Shown piece after piece: positions 51,101 through 57,100 of a DNA stretch of 64,000 bases. Origin of the DNA: Haemaphysalis longicornis (Eukaryota; Arthropoda; Arachnida; Ixodida; Ixodidae); assembly GCA_013339765.2 (NCBI GenBank), contig CM023457.1, positions 47,389,847-47,453,846 of the forward strand. Direction: 5' to 3'. Below the pieces are notes generated by a model that saw nothing but the letters and a program-made list of their open reading frames with translations, was not told where the DNA came from and did not search any database. The position numbers and the translations under genes were made by a program. Position 1 is the first letter of the stretch. Every line of letters starts with the position of its first letter.

Positions 51101-54100
51101 AGCGCACCGTGCTCCAGTACCACTACACCAACTGGCCAGACCATGGGGTACCAGACCATCCTCTGCCAGTCCTCAGCTTTGTGGCCAAGTCTTCTGCCGC
51201 CAACCCTCCCACTGCGGGGCCCATGATCGTGCACTGCAGTGCTGGTGTAGGAAGGACGGGCACCTACATCGTTCTGGATGCCATGCTCAAGCAGATGCGG
51301 CACCGGCAGAGCGTCAACGCGTACGGCTTCCTGCGGCACATCCGCCAGCAGCGAAACTACCTCGTCCAGACTGAGGAGCAGTACGTCTTCATCCACGACG
51401 CCCTGCTCGAGGCCATCGAGAGTGGAGACACCGAGGTGAGGACCGGAAGAGAAAAGGCGTTCCCCAGGGCTCCCACCTCTGCCCCAGCTCTTTCAATGCA
51501 CGAGGTCAAAAAATCAGTGCACGAGGTCTGCGACTCTCGCTGAAAAGAAAAGCGTCCCAGTGCAGGGGTGTGCCCAAGGCTCTGAACTATCCCTGACACT
51601 GTTTCAAAAAACCAATGCACAAGGCGAGACTGTTTTGGTGGAAAGAAAAGTGTGTGGGGTCGTGTGCCCAAAGGCTCTGACCTCTGCTTCATGCTCTTTA
51701 AAAAAATCAATGCACGAGGTGAAACTCTCTTGCTAAAAAGAAAAGTGCATAGGGCATGCCCTAACTCTCCTAAATGCTCTATAAAAAAAATCAATGCACA
51801 GGTGAAATTCTCTCGCCAAAAAGAAAAGTGCTTGCAATGTGCCCAATCAATATATCATCAATGTACGATGTGAGACTCTCTCGCTGGAAAGAAAAGTGCA
51901 TAGGATTGGTGTGCCCAAAGGCACTGAACTGTGCCCCACGCTTTTTATGCAGGTTGGGGCCTCACAGCTGTCGCGCTACGTGCAGAGCTTGCAGACAGCG
52001 CAGGTGGGAAACTCAGGAGGAGGAGGTGGAGGGGGCGACAAGTCCTGGTCCCTCCTGGAGAAACAGTTCAAGGTGCGGAGGCTTTGGATGCGGATTCGGC
52101 TTTGGATGATGGTTCCCAATACTGGATCAGTTATGCATGCTGCACGTAAACCAGTGCTCAGTACCCGCATGAGCAGCAGAATTGTCGATAGTCTACACAA
52201 GTGCGAGCATTTTTGGCCAGTTGGGATTCTTGTATGTGCTTTGCTGTCTACCTAACTGACCTCAATGTATTCACTATGCTGAGTGTAGTGCTACATTTCT
52301 ATATGCCAGATGTGATGTATACAGGTGGCCGAACGAGGTTGAGGTTTTTTGTTCCGCAGCTCCGCAAAGTGTTTTGTGGCACTCTGAACAGAAAGGGTGC
52401 CCTTGCCATCTGTCTGTCCTCGCAGCTGGTGACGGTGTTCAAGGCGAAAGACTTCAATGTGGTGTCAGCTGTGAAGCCCTGCAACAAGGCCAAGAACCGG
52501 TCACTAAACTTGATCCCCATCGAGTCGCACAGGGTGCACATCACCTCCAAGCCGGGCACAGATGGCTCGGACTACATCAATGCCACTTTCCTACAAGTAC
52601 GCTTCTCCTCCTTTCCTTTAGTGCGGGGCGTCTTGTCAGTGTCATGGCTCCTACAGCCACGGCACCCCTTCTTATTTCCCAAGTCTAAAACTTTCCGCTA
52701 AAGCTTCTCCATCGCAATATGTGATTTGCAAGTCTGATGTAGAAACGTTCACTTCTAGCTCAGTTTTATTGGTACTTCAGAAAGGAAAACGAATTTGTGA
52801 TTTCGTTTTCTACAATGCAATCAGGCAGTGGGTTTGCAAGGCTTAGTTGAGTTAGGTCTTGCTGCCGTTAAAGTGAACGTGTAAATGAGTTTGACCACTA
52901 GCGCCGTCATCAAATCAATTGCCCAATGCGATGTTTTAAAATTGATTTTCCCTTTCTACCTGGCAGGGTTACAATAGGTTGCGGGAGTACATTGTCACCC
53001 AGCACCCATTGATGGCGACCATGGCCGACTTTTGGCAGATGGTCTGGGACCATAACTCGCAGACGGTGGTCGTCCTCTCGGTTGTCGACGAAAAGGTTGG
53101 TTGGCACCCTTCCCATTTTCAGTTTCCCCCTTACCTGTTCTTTCTTTCTCCTTTTTTATTACTTGAGGGGCGCAATAATACAGGCTGGTTTTTTTTTTTT
53201 TAGAAAGCAGCACCGCAACCCGGCCCTTTTCTTGCCCGTGCGCGATCACTGCGCTAAATGGGTTTGCAAAATGGTAGTGGAACCAAAAAATTATTAGATT
53301 GTGCATGCAGCATAAAGCAGCATGCCATTGTTCTCTCACGTAATAATAGTTGGGGCCTAGAGGCCACATTCTCTCTTGTTGTAGTGTATAAGATGGTATT
53401 TTGCATGTCAGTATGCCTCAACTGAAATAACGTGTGCAAACTTCCTGCCACCAAACAAACGACAAGGGTCATCATCATCATCATAACCATCACCACACCC
53501 AGATCCTTTGTGCGCTTTTTTTTTTACTGCGTCGGCAAGCTTTTTTTTTTTTTTACTGCAGCCAGTCGCCAACTGCATTCGTTCACGAAGCCTTACGCTT
53601 TTTTCTAGTTTAAGCAGAGCTTAACTTGTCACGATAAAACCAAGGATCGTTGTGTTGGGTTTTAACAAGCAGTGCGGAAATGCACATATTTTAATTTGTT
53701 TTAGTTTGTCGCTGTAGAGACATTCTTCTCTGATGCCGGCTATACTGTTAGCTATGATGTATTCAGAACTCATAAGCGCTTCATGCTGCAGGTAATGCAA
53801 ACATGACGATGATGATGATTGTACCATTGTCACTTGTCATTAACCTTGGTGCGTTCCGAACTCCCCCCCGTGGAACTGCCCCCTCCAGGAGTACCCCCAG
53901 TTCTGGCCCGACTCGGACGAGGAGCAGGACTACGGGAGCTTCAAGGTGCGACCGACGGCCGATGAGACGGCCACCACCGCCTCGACCGACACGGCGCCGG
54001 CCGACGAGAAGCCGGCTTCGGCCGCCGGAGGGCCGGGGCTGTCGAGCCGGGACTTCATCTTGCAGTCGACGCAAGACGACTACGAGCTGTCCTGCCGGTT

Positions 54101-57100
54101 GATCCAGTGCCCGGGCTGGCCCCAGGCATGCACCCCCATGGCCACCCTCTTCGATCTCGTCCGCACCGTGGCCGCGCGACACGCTGAGGACTCCAACGGC
54201 CCCGTCGTCGTCGTCGACAGGTGTGCAAGTTGTTTTGAAGACGACATGTCTTTCTTCAGCTACTTAAACGCAGAAATTTTGGTCTTTCTGAATGTCTGTG
54301 ACTCGAGTCAGCCACCCGGCCAAAGGGAAGCAGAAGCTGCGCAATGGTCTTATATACCCACAGCCAAGTCTGGTGTCAACGTTCATACTTGTCAACATTG
54401 TTGAACAAAACAAGACATTACGCAAATATAAGGCAGAAAATCAATACATAAGTGGTATTTGCAGTGTTCCTTTGTTAAAAGATTTGTTCCTTTGTTAAAA
54501 AATTTATGGATGCTTGGTTTTTGCGATAGCAAATGAAATGGTACATCAACTGTAGAAAACCGTCACCTGCTGTTGCCCGTGCTACTGTAGCTCCTGGTGA
54601 CATTCCAGAAATCAAATGGCAACTGCAATGAAAGGTTCCACTAGATAGGTTCCACATTCCGCTGGGAACACTCATGGAGTAGGGCAACATGATTCTATAA
54701 ATGCAGTAGGGTGCCTTGATTCACGCGCGTATCCGCTGCACGGCAGCGCTGGCATCGCGGAACCTGGCCTGGAGCGGTGGAACGCAGTAAATTTAAATTG
54801 ACTTGAGCAAACCTCTAGCGTGTTATCTTGGGAGGAACGAGAAGGGAGAGGAACAGCATTAGGGGTGAGTGGGAACGATAAGAGAGGCATTTACTTGGCA
54901 GGGGTGCCAGTCGACTATTGCCTTTTGTCGACATTTGCAACGAAAGAAGTAGATACGCGGACATTTTTTTTGTGTTGTTTTTTCAACTCGTGTGGCAATG
55001 ACTTGCCTGAGGACGGGATTTTGGTGGTTTTGTAGAGTAACAGTTGTTTGGCAATTGCTCATTTGAACAACTGTGGCCTTTCGTGCACTTGACAGCGAAG
55101 TAGTTTGCGCTTTGAGGGGAAATCTGATCAAATTTTTCCCCGGGTAAAAAAAAGAGAAAAAATATTGGACGCTGTTTGCCACATGGCCTGGTGCATAGTT
55201 GCCCAGATGCATTGAAGGATTCTGTTCAAGATGCACTGGTGAACTGTAGCTTGGCGGAGCGGTCGTGTGAAATAACCGGAACATGTGCGCACGTGCGAAC
55301 ATTGTAGTTGGTTCCACTTGCTCTTGTGTTTACTGAAGATGGGCGCTGAAATGTGACTGTTACGAGTGCTTTTTATGTGTGTTCATATGTGCCCTGCATG
55401 TCCTGTGTCTTGTGTTCATATGTGTCCTGCGTGTACCTCTCCTCCTGAGTGTACAAACGTGCCCTTTGTCCTTAAACAGCACAACTGGGGTCAGTTGTCG
55501 ATGGAGAGACAAGTACACTGAAACCTCGTTTAAGGGGGCACCTGGGTCTTTGATCAAAAACTTTATTTTTGCAGTTATGATGATTAAAATTGGGGGGGGG
55601 GGACACATGTAGTTTCTCATTCTGATTGTAGATGTCAAATTTGTTTTTGAGTAAAACGATTATATTCAAATTTATTTGGATTTTTATACTCAATTTTTTG
55701 ACAGCCTTTGTAAAAAAACTGCTGGAGGGATGCAGCTAAACAGGGAACCAGTGAACTGTGCACAAATCAAAGAGTGCAATAAGACTAACATTATCATTCT
55801 ATCTGGTCTGTAGCAGAAGTTACAACCATTTGAAGTTTGGGCCTGGAAGGCAAAACCGGTTTTTCTGGTTGCCACCTTTCAAGCCCAATTTTCAAATGGT
55901 CATAACTTCTGCTACAGACCAGATAGAACGATAATGTTAGCCTTATTGCACTCTTTGATTTGTGCACAGTTCACTGGTTCCCTGTTTAGCTGCATCCCTC
56001 CAGCAGTTCTTTTACAAAGGCTGTCAAAAAATTGAGTATAAAAATCCAAATAAATTTGAATATAATCGTTTTACTCAAAAACAAATTTGATATCTACAAT
56101 CAGAATGAGAAACTACATGTGCCCCCCCCCCCCCCCTCAATTTTAATCATCATAACTGCAAAAATAAAGTTTTTAGGTTTAAGACCAGTGAGCCCCCTTA
56201 ACCGTACCTGACGGGGACGCGAAGAAAGTACATACTAACCGGCACTACGGTTTTGGGAATGCATTAGGTTTAAGCGCAACCAAGTCGGAGATTTGGCTTA
56301 TTTAAGCCGAATCCCCGACTTGGTTACGCTAAGGAACTAGTACAAGTATAAAAAGGAACTACGGCTGATGCGGGTACAGTTTAACGAGGTGCCACTGTAT
56401 AGAGATTGTCCACAATTCAGATACACTGCTTCGGGACACTGGTCAAAATTTCGTGGTTTTTGTCTTTGGTGTCCTGTCACACGCTCTTATTCTTTGCAAG
56501 TCGGTTGTCCTACTGTTTGTAGCTGTTGCGTAACGAGCCCTTGACGCCGCTTTGCCATAAGTCCGGGTGGGGTGGGCAGAGTGAGTCTGAGCAAGAGTGA
56601 GGCCTTCTTTCAAACTGCCCTCCTGGTGGGGTGTGCCCTCTTGCAGGTGTGGCGGCACGGAGGCAGCCACTTTCTGCTGCCTGTCGGCGCTGTACAAGCA
56701 ACTGGAGAGCGAGAAGTGTGTGGACGTGTACCTGTACGCAAAGCTGTATCACATGAGGAGGCCCGGAATATGGAAATCCCAGGTGAGGGGGTGAGGGGCC
56801 GAGGAATGGGTATGGGAAGGGGTCGTTGGGAGGCTGTGGGAGAAGCCCCACGCAGTGGATGACGTCCACCTAATGTTGGAAGTGAATATCCTTTTTTAGT
56901 CGGCAGTATTAAAGAGCTGGCAATAATATCGGTAGACGAGCTATCAATTTTTTTACTATCAGCCGCAGATGGCGTTGGCAGCATCTTTGTCGGCTGACAT
57001 AAATGATGAGACCCCACAGGGATCAACAAACATGTTACAGCAATGTCCACGGGTACCTAAAGTGTTGTTTAGGCGTGTGTCTGTGCTTTGGGCATTTGCA

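Larger units (their letters stand above)
54221..56646 (+). other. Intron s-t (2.4 kb), nested mobile elements
   Basis: The intron splits the D2 P-loop codon. It holds, from 5' to 3', a fragment of the 270-bp repeat family (about 54246-54450) only some 25 nt past the donor, and then a TA-flanked inverted-repeat element (55516-56397) containing a TTAA-flanked foldback element (55534-56197). 54500-55500 shows no recognised element. Confidence 0.75.

Noticed and set aside
50908..51396. 162-codon minus-strand ORF opposite the D1 exon
   Set aside because: Shadow of the catalytic PTP exon, whose + strand frame contains the full WPD and P-loop motifs.
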